From NCBI GenBank assembly GCA_024636975.1, contig JAGXGA010000041.1, positions 46,808 to 110,807 of the forward strand: 64,000 nt of DNA, read 5' to 3'. Position numbers and translations under genes: made by a program. The notes under the pieces were generated by a model that was not told where the DNA came from, did not search any database, and was given only the letters and a program-made list of their open reading frames with translations. The stretch is from Mariniphaga sp. Its GTDB lineage: Bacteria > Bacteroidota > Bacteroidia > Bacteroidales > Prolixibacteraceae. Below are positions 8,249-15,646 of the stretch, piece by piece (positions within the stretch are counted from its first letter, which is position 1; each line of letters starts with the position of its first letter).

Positions 8249-8710
8249 TTAAAAGGGATTTCCGACAATTTGCAACGCATAGGGAATTTTACCTGAGAAT
8301 GAAAATTTACAACCGGCACGAAAAGATGTATCGAGTCCTGTGTCCACTTTTGAAGAAAGCGTTAACGGAAATCTTCTTGAACCTGCCAGCAGGTATTTAC
8401 CGTTACCATCCAATGTTATAATGACCCATTTTTGTGTCATCATCCGACGAAGCGTGATTTCAAGAAGGTCAGTATTTCCAGGGGCAAATCCCTTTATTGT
8501 TGCATTATAGATGGTGCCCTCGATGGATTTTTCAGAATAGGTACTGTACTGCATGGAATCGGGAGAGCAATAAAGCTCATATATATTATTGGTATCACCA
8601 ATAGAAAAAGAATTGCCGACAGCCAAAAACTGGCTGGCCGGAATGGCCCAGATTTTAACCAGTCCGCCTAAATTGTCAAAGGGTTTGTTAAGCTGTTTCA
8701 TGCTGGTCAA
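8249..8710 (-). CDS. Uncharacterised phage structural protein
   Basis: A 153-residue protein, mainly beta structure (LVKIWAIPASQFLAVGNSFSIG; IYELYCSPDSMQYSTYSEK; RRMMTQKWVIITLDGNGKYLLAGSR; SFRAGCKFSFSGKIPYALQIVG). A second ATG three codons downstream (8701) could be the real start. It overlaps the upstream gene by 23 bases. It resembles the small beta-sandwich proteins of heads or tails but no family is recognised. Confidence 0.5.
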   Translation of the reverse strand: MTSMKQLNKPFDNLGGLVKIWAIPASQFLAVGNSFSIGDTNNIYELYCSPDSMQYSTYSEKSIEGTIYNATIKGFAPGNTDLLEITLRRMMTQKWVIITLDGNGKYLLAGSRRFPLTLSSKVDTGLDTSFRAGCKFSFSGKIPYALQIVGNPF

Positions 8711-9257
8711 TTAATTGTTTACTGAGTGTCCCTAAATCATACAGGTTGCGCAGAATTATTTTTTCTATTTTGGAGAAAATTTCCTTGTCAAAATCCACCA
8801 GAAGCACCTGCCCATTCCGGTAAAAGTCTTTTTTAATGGCCTCATAACGCCATACATCTTCATCAAACCGGAAACGATCTTGGAAGCGTTCAATTGATTT
8901 ATTGATTGGTATACCCAGACCATGGGTAATGCCCACGATGGTGCGCATCATCATTTTGCACTTGTCTTCAAAAAATCTTCCGAAAGCGATTGTATTTGTT
9001 TTGGATAATTCCCACCCGTACCTGTAGAAGTCGTGTTCAGAAATCAGCACATCCACGGTTTCAGAATAGTTTACAAGAGTTTCCGGATACTGCTTATCAC
9101 GGGAGTAGTTTGGTTTTCGCAGCAGTTGCTGAAAAAACTTATGACAAACGGGATCATCCGAAAAATCAACAGGCGAGCCGTAGTTGATTTCGAGAAACCG
9201 TTTCACATAAGATTTAACCGGAACCGATACAGTAATTTTTTGAGATTGTACGTCCAT
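8688..9257 (-). CDS. Uncharacterised phage protein, first gene of the head operon
   Basis: A 189-residue soluble protein (MDVQSQKITVSVPVKSYVKRFLE...). The N-terminus is strand-rich (KITVSVPVKSYVKRFLEINYG), the middle aromatic (SEHDFYRYGWELSKTNTIAFGRFFEDKCK), and the C-terminus contains DVWRYEAIKKDFYRNG, a helix-turn-helix-like spacing. It opens the leftward head operon beside the AT-rich cargo block. A regulatory role for late genes is possible but unsupported. Confidence 0.5.
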   Translation of the reverse strand: MDVQSQKITVSVPVKSYVKRFLEINYGSPVDFSDDPVCHKFFQQLLRKPNYSRDKQYPETLVNYSETVDVLISEHDFYRYGWELSKTNTIAFGRFFEDKCKMMMRTIVGITHGLGIPINKSIERFQDRFRFDEDVWRYEAIKKDFYRNGQVLLVDFDKEIFSKIEKIILRNLYDLGTLSKQLIDQHETA

Positions 9258-9524
9258 TTTTGGTTATTTAGATTAAACATAAATAACCAATACCAGGTAA
9301 GAAAGTACAGGTTGCTAAAATAACAAAAAAATGCAAAAGCTTCCTGTTATCAGGTGATGGAGTATAATTGTTCTTTGAAGATTTCCGTTCCCTTGACTTT
9401 TCCGTATGTCAGTAATCGAAACGGCCCATAAAAAAATATAAGGTGCCGGAGTATAAAAGAGGGAGCAAAAGCCTAAAATCATAAAAATCACCAGGAATGA
9501 AAACCATGTTGATGATAGAAACAA
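9258..9524. other. Junction between head operon and cargo block, no convincing gene
   Basis: 267 bases between the cargo HEPN gene and the first head gene. A 69-codon leftward frame starting from TTG at 9524 is hydrophobic at its N-terminus but lacks an ATG and any family likeness. The promoter for the head operon should lie here; I could not identify boxes with confidence. Confidence 0.4.
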
Positions 9525-10394
9525 TTAGACGCTGTTACCATTTTTATTTATACATTTTAAGCAAACATCTTTTTCTCCGACTTGAATAACAGCAATTGTA
9601 TTACATTTTTCACATTTCTTTTTTTCAGCCATTTTTATTTCTGGAGAAATTTTCACTAACTCAGATGCAATAATTTCTGGTTCATTTGTATAATTACAAA
9701 ATATGCATGAAAGAGCAGAATCAATAAAAAACTTTTGCTGCAGACAACTTGGACAAAGAAGATTTATTTTGCCTCTCGATATTTGAATATCATATTCTTT
9801 TTTAATTATTCTATTCCTCTCAGTTACGAATGAATTAAATCCGGATAATTCTCTTGGTAATTCTTTAATTAGTTTTCGTGAAAGTGGAGAAATTTTTTTT
9901 AAATCAATTTGTTCATTTATAATTCGTATGAGTATGTTTAATACCCTCGAACTTAATGAAGTTATTGAACTCACTGTTTCATTAATCCTAAAATGCTCGA
10001 TTTTATTTCTTTTAAGTTTTAGCTCGGTTAAGGTTTTCTTCTCATCTTCAGAAAATCGAACTTTACACTCAGACCCCAATCGATTTATTGCTTTCCAAAA
10101 TCGGACGCTCTCAAAGTCACCTGTTTGTATCAACTCGGGTCTTGCATCTTTAATATCATGAAACAGAAAACGCCAGTCATGCAACATTAAAATTTCTTTT
10201 AAAATTAATTCAATCCCAGAACTAAGATGTAATAAAGCATACTTCATTCTTTTGTTGTCTGATTTCTGGTTAATTATCTTTACTGCACTCGTAATAAAGT
10301 CAAGACCATTTTCAAGTAAATCAAATGTTACTTTTGGCGGCGGAGGAACCCTCCTACCTAATCCAATTCCTATCCCAATTCCAATTCCTAGCAT
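9525..10394 (-). CDS. HEPN-motif protein with two C-terminal zinc ribbons
   Basis: A 289-residue protein. The N-terminus is odd: MLGIGIGIGIGLGRRVPPPP, a low-complexity Gly-Ile repeat. Residues 25-165 are helical and carry LKLKRNKIEHF, i.e. R129-N130-x3-H134, the R-x4-6-H motif of HEPN ribonucleases. Then come two four-cysteine clusters: CPSC (214-217) with CIFC (230-233), and CEKC (261-264) with CLKC (278-281), expected to bind zinc and perhaps nucleic acid. HEPN proteins are frequent in toxin-antitoxin and abortive-infection systems. It is the last gene of the cargo block, 59 bases downstream of a second HEPN-like gene. RNase activity is predicted, not shown. Confidence 0.65.
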   Translation of the reverse strand: MLGIGIGIGIGLGRRVPPPPKVTFDLLENGLDFITSAVKIINQKSDNKRMKYALLHLSSGIELILKEILMLHDWRFLFHDIKDARPELIQTGDFESVRFWKAINRLGSECKVRFSEDEKKTLTELKLKRNKIEHFRINETVSSITSLSSRVLNILIRIINEQIDLKKISPLSRKLIKELPRELSGFNSFVTERNRIIKKEYDIQISRGKINLLCPSCLQQKFFIDSALSCIFCNYTNEPEIIASELVKISPEIKMAEKKKCEKCNTIAVIQVGEKDVCLKCINKNGNSV

Positions 10395-10453
10395 AGTTTA
10401 ATTTTTAGTCATTATCTTGGTTTAGCCATTGATGTTTAAACTTATTTTAATGT

Positions 10454-11083
10454 TTATTTTCCTCCTTCTAACCTTTCATAGTAAAAGAAATCTGCATATT
10501 GTTCAAATTTTTGAAAAATCGCTACTATTCTTTCTTTTAAATTTTCTAAATCAACTTCAATATTAGACCAGGTATCAACGTAAAAATGATTTCCATCTCT
10601 CTTGGTGAATGGATATCGGGAAAAATCCATTTTATCATTTTTATTATTAGGTACAATTTTGCGCATTAATTCATCAATATATTCAGCCAAATTGGAACAG
10701 TCAACGGAAAATTTATACGCATTCTTTTGACCATCAATGTCTTTAATTCTCGACTTAAGAATATCAAATAATTGTTTTATATTATGCGTTCCTTCAATTT
10801 TTCTTTCAGTACCTAATAATTGGTTTAATGTTAATATTAGTCCTTTTAGATATAATTCAATCCCATGATTGAAATTCATAAAAATTGGAAATATGACAAT
10901 ATCAGCCTCTTTTTCATTGTTGCAAGAAATCAATCTATCACATAAAATTTGTGCAGATAAAAAATAACCATCTCCTAGATTATAAAGATTAACAATATCA
11001 CTACTTTCCATACGCCAATTCAGAAATGCCATTTTAGCAATCTCATCATTTCTTGAAAATATCTCCTTTCTTGCTTTGCACAT
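10454..11083 (-). CDS. HEPN-like helical protein, cargo gene
   Basis: A 209-residue protein, nearly all alpha-helical. The segment FMNFNHGIELYLKGLILTLNQLL and the following GTHNIKQLFDILKSRI resemble the two core helices of HEPN or AbiV-like proteins (compare the common pattern A-x-E-L-x-L-K-A-L ... H-x-L). No R-x4-6-H catalytic motif is seen; SRYPFTKRDGNHF near residue 155 is the only R/H-rich stretch. It could be a catalytically dead HEPN partner or regulator of the zinc-ribbon HEPN protein encoded 59 bases downstream. It is AT-rich like its neighbours. Confidence 0.5.
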   Translation of the reverse strand: MCKARKEIFSRNDEIAKMAFLNWRMESSDIVNLYNLGDGYFLSAQILCDRLISCNNEKEADIVIFPIFMNFNHGIELYLKGLILTLNQLLGTERKIEGTHNIKQLFDILKSRIKDIDGQKNAYKFSVDCSNLAEYIDELMRKIVPNNKNDKMDFSRYPFTKRDGNHFYVDTWSNIEVDLENLKERIVAIFQKFEQYADFFYYERLEGGK

Positions 11084-11114
11084 ATTATTGTAGTTCTATA
11101 TCTTAATTTCCCCT

Positions 11115-11144
11115 GCTAATTTAACAAAAGTTCCTTTGGTTCCT
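11115..11144. repeat. Cargo-junction repeat, copy A
   Basis: GCTAAtTTAACAAAAGTTCC followed by TTTGGTTCCT. It matches 15274-15303 at 27 of 30 positions, same orientation; weaker similarity extends about 20 bases to the left (TATATCTTAATTTCC against TATAGTCTTCATTTCC). It lies in the spacer after the DUF4238 gene, not inside a gene. Confidence 0.65.
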
Positions 11145-11234
11145 CCTAACGTCGTTGCGGATTTCAAAAAAATTATCTCCAAATCGTTAAGATTGGAAAC
11201 GGCATTTTTTCATTCTCTAAAGATCCTAATTTGT

Positions 11235-12110
11235 TTATTGAAATACTTTAAATATATCATTCCTCAATGAATCGATCCTCGTTTTATTATTATAATTCCC
11301 AGCAAGCATTTTAATAGTATTAAGATAATCTTTATCAGGACCAATTACATACCTTTCAGCTTGTAGGAAAATCATTATATCGATACTAACTCTTGTTTCT
11401 GGTCGAATTTGTTCTAAACTTTTTCCATTAGTGTGACAAATGAATTTTCCCTTACTTAATGGAAATATTAATTCCGTTTCAAGTATGTTTATTTTGGGTT
11501 CATTTTTGAATACAGCAGGATTGTCTCCTAAAATGTGAAGTTGAACACCAGAGCCAGCAAAATAAATTTTCCAGTTATTAAGTCTGTTTTTTATATCAAG
11601 AGTCAAGTAATCTATTACTGGCTTTGATAATCTATAAATTTCTTTGAAGCCTTCTCTTTTTTTTACATTATCATAAAATTCAGGATTTGCTTCTTCATTC
11701 GTCTTCTTGTTATAGATTTTAAAGGATAGTTCTTCCTTTGAGCTGTTGTTTAGGAGTTCAATAATATCTTCATCTTGGAATGGAATTCTCCAATGAATTA
11801 ACGACACAAAAACAATTAAATGAAAATAATCCATTGGTTCAGAAATTAATTTTCCTTTTTGGTTAATTATTTTTTCATATGTTTTAGAAATCAAATTATC
11901 CCAAAATCCATAAAGCTTTTCAATAAAATCGTCATTAACCCCATTAATCTTAACTGTATTTCTGTGCCATTCGAAAAATATTTGTTTTGGGCTAAATTCG
12001 TTAGGTTTGAAATTTTGTTCAAGTTTATCAAAGACAAATACTTTGTTGTTAGAATTTAAAAATCCTTTTATGTAAAATTCTGGTATATAATGATGTCTCT
12101 TTGTAATCAT
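11235..12110 (-). CDS. DUF4238 family protein
   Basis: A 291-residue protein with the DUF4238 signature at the N-terminus: ITKRHHYIPEFYIKGFLN, then KVFVFDKLEQNFKPNEFSPKQIFFEWHRN. The middle is helical (YFHLIVFVSLIHWRIPFQDEDI) and the C-terminal part has HILGDNPAVFKNEP and LIFPLSKGKFICH, also seen in this family. Its biochemical activity is not established as far as I know; members are common near defence genes and in mobile elements. The invariant HHYIP block hints at a catalytic or metal-binding role, which is inference. It has its own spacers on both sides and may be an independent cassette. Confidence 0.75.
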   Translation of the reverse strand: MITKRHHYIPEFYIKGFLNSNNKVFVFDKLEQNFKPNEFSPKQIFFEWHRNTVKINGVNDDFIEKLYGFWDNLISKTYEKIINQKGKLISEPMDYFHLIVFVSLIHWRIPFQDEDIIELLNNSSKEELSFKIYNKKTNEEANPEFYDNVKKREGFKEIYRLSKPVIDYLTLDIKNRLNNWKIYFAGSGVQLHILGDNPAVFKNEPKINILETELIFPLSKGKFICHTNGKSLEQIRPETRVSIDIMIFLQAERYVIGPDKDYLNTIKMLAGNYNNKTRIDSLRNDIFKVFQ

Positions 12111-12266
12111 TTTAACATGGTGGCTAAGTCGCTTGTATATACATCAGGAAAATCTATTATTCTATTATTTAATTCAACCATAAGTTAAGTGCATTTTCCA
12201 CTTTAAAAAGTTCGTATCTGCACCTACAGCCAATTTGCGATATTGTGTGCTTACTGGGCAAAGTTG

Positions 12267-12905
12267 TTATTTTATAAACTCTTTAAGTAAAACTGCATTA
12301 CAAATCTTATTCTTCAAATCACTTAAAACATTTGTAATCTCGGTATGTAGTATAATATATGCTGACTTATCAATTTCTAAATAGTTCCCATGGGCAATAG
12401 TATTTCTATTATTCAACAATATCTTATCGATTATTTTTGATTTAGTTTCATAGGAAGAATAATCTATACCAATTGAAGTTAAAATTTGCCTAAGAACTTC
12501 ACTATTTAGGTTTGAGCCAGTTTTAATAAAATCTTTATATGGTATTGAAGCACGACTTTCAGATTTATTTAAAATGAAATCTACACATTGTGTATGGATA
12601 GTTGTCTTATTTGAATCAACAAATGATTTTATCTGATTTTTCAAGGAAATGGCAACGAAACACTCTTTTAAATCAGAATACTTGTGCTTCTGAAAGTCAA
12701 TATAGTTAAGATAGTATTCTGCAATATTTTTAACAAAACCTTCCCAATGTGCATATAAAAGTACAACTCCAGCTCGCAGTGCGGTTGGTAGTTGATTCAA
12801 TTTTGCACTTTCAACATCAGTTAGAAGTTTGCTTAACTCTTTTCTCCTCCAGGCAAAATCATTATTAACTACATCATGAAATTCTTCTGCAGTTCTAATC
12901 TTCAT
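12267..12905 (-). CDS. MAE_28990/MAE_18760-like HEPN ribonuclease
   Basis: A 212-residue helical protein. The N-terminus DFAWRRKELSKLL and the segment RAGVVLLYAHWEGFVKNIAEYYLNYI match the MAE_28990-type HEPN family, and the catalytic motif is LLNNRNTIAHGNYLEI, R167-N168-x3-H172. HEPN domains with this motif cut RNA. The ATG overlaps the stop of the DUF262 gene (ATGA, 12902-12905), so the two are translationally coupled and probably act together: the DUF262 partner as sensor or regulator, this protein as effector. Substrate and trigger are unknown. Confidence 0.75.
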   Translation of the reverse strand: MKIRTAEEFHDVVNNDFAWRRKELSKLLTDVESAKLNQLPTALRAGVVLLYAHWEGFVKNIAEYYLNYIDFQKHKYSDLKECFVAISLKNQIKSFVDSNKTTIHTQCVDFILNKSESRASIPYKDFIKTGSNLNSEVLRQILTSIGIDYSSYETKSKIIDKILLNNRNTIAHGNYLEIDKSAYIILHTEITNVLSDLKNKICNAVLLKEFIK

Positions 12906-14017
12906 TTTTTATAAATTTCAATGCCTAGGGGAATGAAATATGGTAAACGTGTCGAAGCACGTGAACCACTACCTGACCGTTGCATAAAAGTTTCATTATC
13001 CCAAAGCCCCATAACTTTATCCAATAGTTCCAATCTAGTATCTTCTTCTAGTGTATAATTATCAATAAATTTTGAAAGACCAGATGCAATTACCTCAAAT
13101 GCTGATATTGAGAAAGCTCCTGTGAATTTTCCTTTTACTTTGTCATACTTTTTAAATGCTTCTTCATCCTCAAATGTAGAGGCTAGTAAATCAAAGGTTT
13201 TCTTAAAAATTTCAGTTTCAGAATCATAATTAAAATCTTCGTCCGAGGCAAATCCTATCATTTTATCTGTAACGTATTTACCTATATCTTTTGATGCTTT
13301 TATATCATCTCCATTCGAGGCTTTATAAATAAAGAATCTTAAAGCAAGTTCAACATCGTATTGTTCAGCTAGAGCATTCTCAGATAATGGAATGCATTTT
13401 TTGAAATTCTCGTAAGCAGATAATGCCTTGAGCCATTTATAGAAATCAGGATTAACCATAACCAAAATACAATTCCTTATTTCTTGTTCGGAAAGAGCGG
13501 TACCTCCAGTGTTTAGTCTCTGGAATAGTTCAAACTTGGTATCCTTATCACTTTCTTTCTTTATGATTTGAATCGAAAGCTTTGATCTTTTAATGATAAG
13601 TCTTTGAGATTGATCGAATGAATTTTGAGGATCATCTTGGTTTTGCCAATATTTACCTTCAAGAGAGGGTAAATATTCAGTGCCGGAAAGAACACCTGCA
13701 GGAATTAGATTTTGGTTTATATCTTTTAGTATTCCTACAAATTCAAAGATGGTTGATAAACGTTGAAGACCATCGATTACATCCCACACACCATCATCTC
13801 TTTGACTAACAAATATTGGAGGAATTGGTATACCAAGTAAGATTGACTCAATCAACTTTGTTTTTTGTAAATGAGTCCATCTAAAGAATCGTTGAAATTC
13901 CGGATGGATATCAAGTTCCCCATCATTATACAACGAGATAATCTCACCGATGGACATTGGATACCCATCAGTATGAATTTCCTTGGCTCTTAAATCGATT
14001 TCATTTTGAAGTGACAT
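12902..14017 (-). CDS. DUF262 (ParB/GmrS-like) protein paired with HEPN nuclease
   Basis: A 371-residue protein. Residues 20-90 carry the DUF262 hallmark: MSIGEIISLYNDGELDIHPE, FQRFFRW, then IPPIFVSQRDDGVWDVIDGLQRLSTI, with the ParB-like D-G-x-Q-R motif at 82-86. This fold hydrolyses nucleotides in ParB-like proteins and in GmrSD-type restriction factors. Residues 130-371 form a helical C-terminal domain (KFELFQRLNTGGTALSEQEIRNCIL). It lacks the C-terminal HNH domain (DUF1524) of GmrD-type fusions; instead the HEPN gene follows with a 4-base overlap. The start is preceded by AACAAAATAATATG, identical to the leader of the DUF3800 gene. Confidence 0.8.
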   Translation of the reverse strand: MSLQNEIDLRAKEIHTDGYPMSIGEIISLYNDGELDIHPEFQRFFRWTHLQKTKLIESILLGIPIPPIFVSQRDDGVWDVIDGLQRLSTIFEFVGILKDINQNLIPAGVLSGTEYLPSLEGKYWQNQDDPQNSFDQSQRLIIKRSKLSIQIIKKESDKDTKFELFQRLNTGGTALSEQEIRNCILVMVNPDFYKWLKALSAYENFKKCIPLSENALAEQYDVELALRFFIYKASNGDDIKASKDIGKYVTDKMIGFASDEDFNYDSETEIFKKTFDLLASTFEDEEAFKKYDKVKGKFTGAFSISAFEVIASGLSKFIDNYTLEEDTRLELLDKVMGLWDNETFMQRSGSGSRASTRLPYFIPLGIEIYKK

Positions 14018-14228
14018 ATTATTTTGTTTGTTTAGGTTTTCTCTGTGCCGCGCAATTTTGTCTGCCCATAATGATTATTATTTCTTTTTATAACGTTTTG
14101 GTGCATATTGCGGAGCGGATTTCGGAGAGCGTTCCTGTCAGGAGGACATGAACGGCGATGCGAAAATTCGCAATTGCCAATCTTAACCAACCCCGCTCTG
14201 AAAATATGTACTTTATTAGCTCTCATTT
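14018..14228. other. GC-richer, structured spacer between cargo genes
   Basis: 211 bases separating the DUF3800 and DUF262 genes, visibly richer in G and C than the genes beside it. Read leftward it contains TGCGAA-TT-TTCGCA, CGTTC...GAACG, and an outer complementary pair AGAGCGGGG / CCGCTCCGC, ending near GCACCAAAACGTTATA. A 72-codon frame crosses it but looks spurious. Such spacers between single accessory genes recall folded recombination sites of gene cassettes; this is only a structural resemblance. Confidence 0.45.
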
Positions 14229-15089
14229 TTAATATTCTTTTGTCTTCCATCTTCTTGAAGGAAATACAGTTATATTTTGAATGAAATCATTGTAAAATTG
14301 AGAGTTTCTACCAGTTTCTAGATTTATTGTCTTTCCAATCTGAATAATCCTTGGGTCAATTTTACGGTAGAAATCTCTAAAAATATTTTTCAAGTCTGAG
14401 GAATAATTATCTCTGTATCCAGCTTCTATTTCTAGATATTTTCTCGTTAAGAATAAGAATAAATCGGAAAACTGAATCATAAGATTCTTTTCTGAGTTGA
14501 CAGGATAACTAAACTCAACAATCCATTTAATTCTTTTATTCTTTGCTGAATTAAACCTTCTATGGTTTGTAATCACTTCTATTTCATCAATTAAAGAATC
14601 CTTCTCATCAATAATAACTAAAGCTCTTGCACTCTTGCCTAATTTTTCTTTTGTGTGTCTTTCATATGTTGTTATTAGGTAGTCATATGCAATCAAATAA
14701 GGAACTTTTAAATCAAAATACTCTCTATCCCTAATAGGTGTAATATCGTAAGCAATTAATTTTGGCTTGTCAATTGCCGTGTAGCAAAAATGATGTTTCC
14801 TTGAGGCAATTAAGTCTAAAAGCTCATGAATTAAACCATTCCTTCTTTCTCTTGAATGATTTTCAAACGGTCCACTACCATGTGGGGAGAATAAATCCTG
14901 TGTATGTAACTCAAAATTCGCAGGAACACTATTATTGAAATATCTTTCAATAACTTTTTCAAATTCGGAATGGGTTTTATTCCAGCCTTCATCTCTAACT
15001 ATTATTCCTCCAGAAACGAAAATTGGTTGCTCAGCTTGAGTCAAATCTCTTCCATTACAACCAGTCTCATCAATGTAAAAGAAATGCAT
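14229..15089 (-). CDS. DUF3800 family protein (RNase H-like fold)
   Basis: A 286-residue protein beginning MHFFYIDETGCNGRD, the DUF3800 signature (Y-x-D-E-(S/T)-G). Further conserved acidic positions appear in ARALVIIDEKDSLIDEIE and, near the C-terminus, LMIQFSDLFLFLTRKYLE. The family is predicted to adopt an RNase H-like fold with three or four catalytic acids, so a nuclease is plausible. DUF3800 genes are widespread in prophages and defence islands. It is the first leftward gene of the cargo block, so its promoter must lie in 15,090-15,200. Confidence 0.8.
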   Translation of the reverse strand: MHFFYIDETGCNGRDLTQAEQPIFVSGGIIVRDEGWNKTHSEFEKVIERYFNNSVPANFELHTQDLFSPHGSGPFENHSRERRNGLIHELLDLIASRKHHFCYTAIDKPKLIAYDITPIRDREYFDLKVPYLIAYDYLITTYERHTKEKLGKSARALVIIDEKDSLIDEIEVITNHRRFNSAKNKRIKWIVEFSYPVNSEKNLMIQFSDLFLFLTRKYLEIEAGYRDNYSSDLKNIFRDFYRKIDPRIIQIGKTINLETGRNSQFYNDFIQNITVFPSRRWKTKEY

Positions 15090-15273
15090 ATTATTTTGTT
15101 TTATTTTTTATTTCAAAATATAGTAGGTGCCTTAATTCAATTCAGAGCTAACTTGTGACTATCGTCAATATGCGCATTAGGTGTATTTATTTCGCTATTA
15201 GTTAATTCAAGCATATGGCTTTAGTTTTTACAAAATATCCGTTTTAAACGTTTATAGTCTTCATTTCCTACCG

Positions 15274-15303
15274 GCTAAATTAACAAAAGTTCCTTCAGTT
15301 CCT
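15274..15303. repeat. Cargo-junction repeat, copy B
   Basis: GCTAAaTTAACAAAAGTTCC followed by TTCAGTTCCT, the partner of 11115-11144. It lies 34 bases left of structured repeat copy 2, inside the 557-base spacer between the DUF3800 gene and the rightward cargo gene. Confidence 0.65.
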
Positions 15304-15336
15304 GCAAAAATTATTCAACAACATATAAACCACATC

Positions 15337-15413
15337 GCGTCAGGGATAGAAGCGGCATCCTTTTATGAAGCCATAAAGCGGAATAAAAGATACAGCGGAT
15401 GGCCCGCCCGGAT
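15337..15413 (+). repeat. Structured dispersed repeat, copy 2
   Basis: Starts GCGTCAGGGATAGAAGCGGC. Up to GCCCGCCCGGA it differs from copy 3 (16656-16737) by one base change and one missing base; then it breaks off into TACTCT, losing the GACGC end that closes the outer stem. It is followed by about 230 bases with no gene before the rightward cargo gene. Confidence 0.8.
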
Positions 15414-15610
15414 ACTCTGGCATACAGTAATTAATTTCCTAAATTTAATAGCGGTTTAACAGGTCCGGTTTTTTGATTCGATTTATTCACAATTAAAAAA
15501 AGATAATAACATCCTTTTGATTCTAATTTCGATTATTAGAGGTAACTTGTAGATGTTAGTAATTGTTTTTACTCAGCACTTAAAATCGTCAAAAGCAATT
15601 TACTAGAAAA

Positions 15611-15631
15611 TCGAATTCAAATTGAATTCGA
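15611..15631. promoter_or_regulatory. 21-base palindrome upstream of the rightward cargo gene
   Basis: TCGAATTCAA, one base, TTGAATTCGA: perfect 10-base arms ending 15 bases before the ATG at 15647. Placement suits a repressor operator or an RNA hairpin near the start. A weaker 6-base-arm repeat (TCTAAT / ATTAGA) lies about 90 bases further upstream. Confidence 0.55.
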
Positions 15632-15646
15632 AAAAAATAAATAGAT

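Noticed and set aside
9315..9524. A 69-codon leftward frame with a hydrophobic N-terminus between the cargo block and the head operon
   Set aside because: It begins with TTG rather than ATG, has no family likeness, and occupies the place where the head operon promoter is expected.
14032..14250. A 72-codon leftward frame between DUF3800 and DUF262
   Set aside because: It overlaps the end of the DUF3800 gene and lies in the palindromic spacer, with random-looking arginine/asparagine-rich sequence.
15090..15272. Searched for a reverse transcriptase, retron or diversity-generating element in the cargo region
   Set aside because: No reverse-transcriptase motif, template/variable repeat pair or related gene was found in or near the block.
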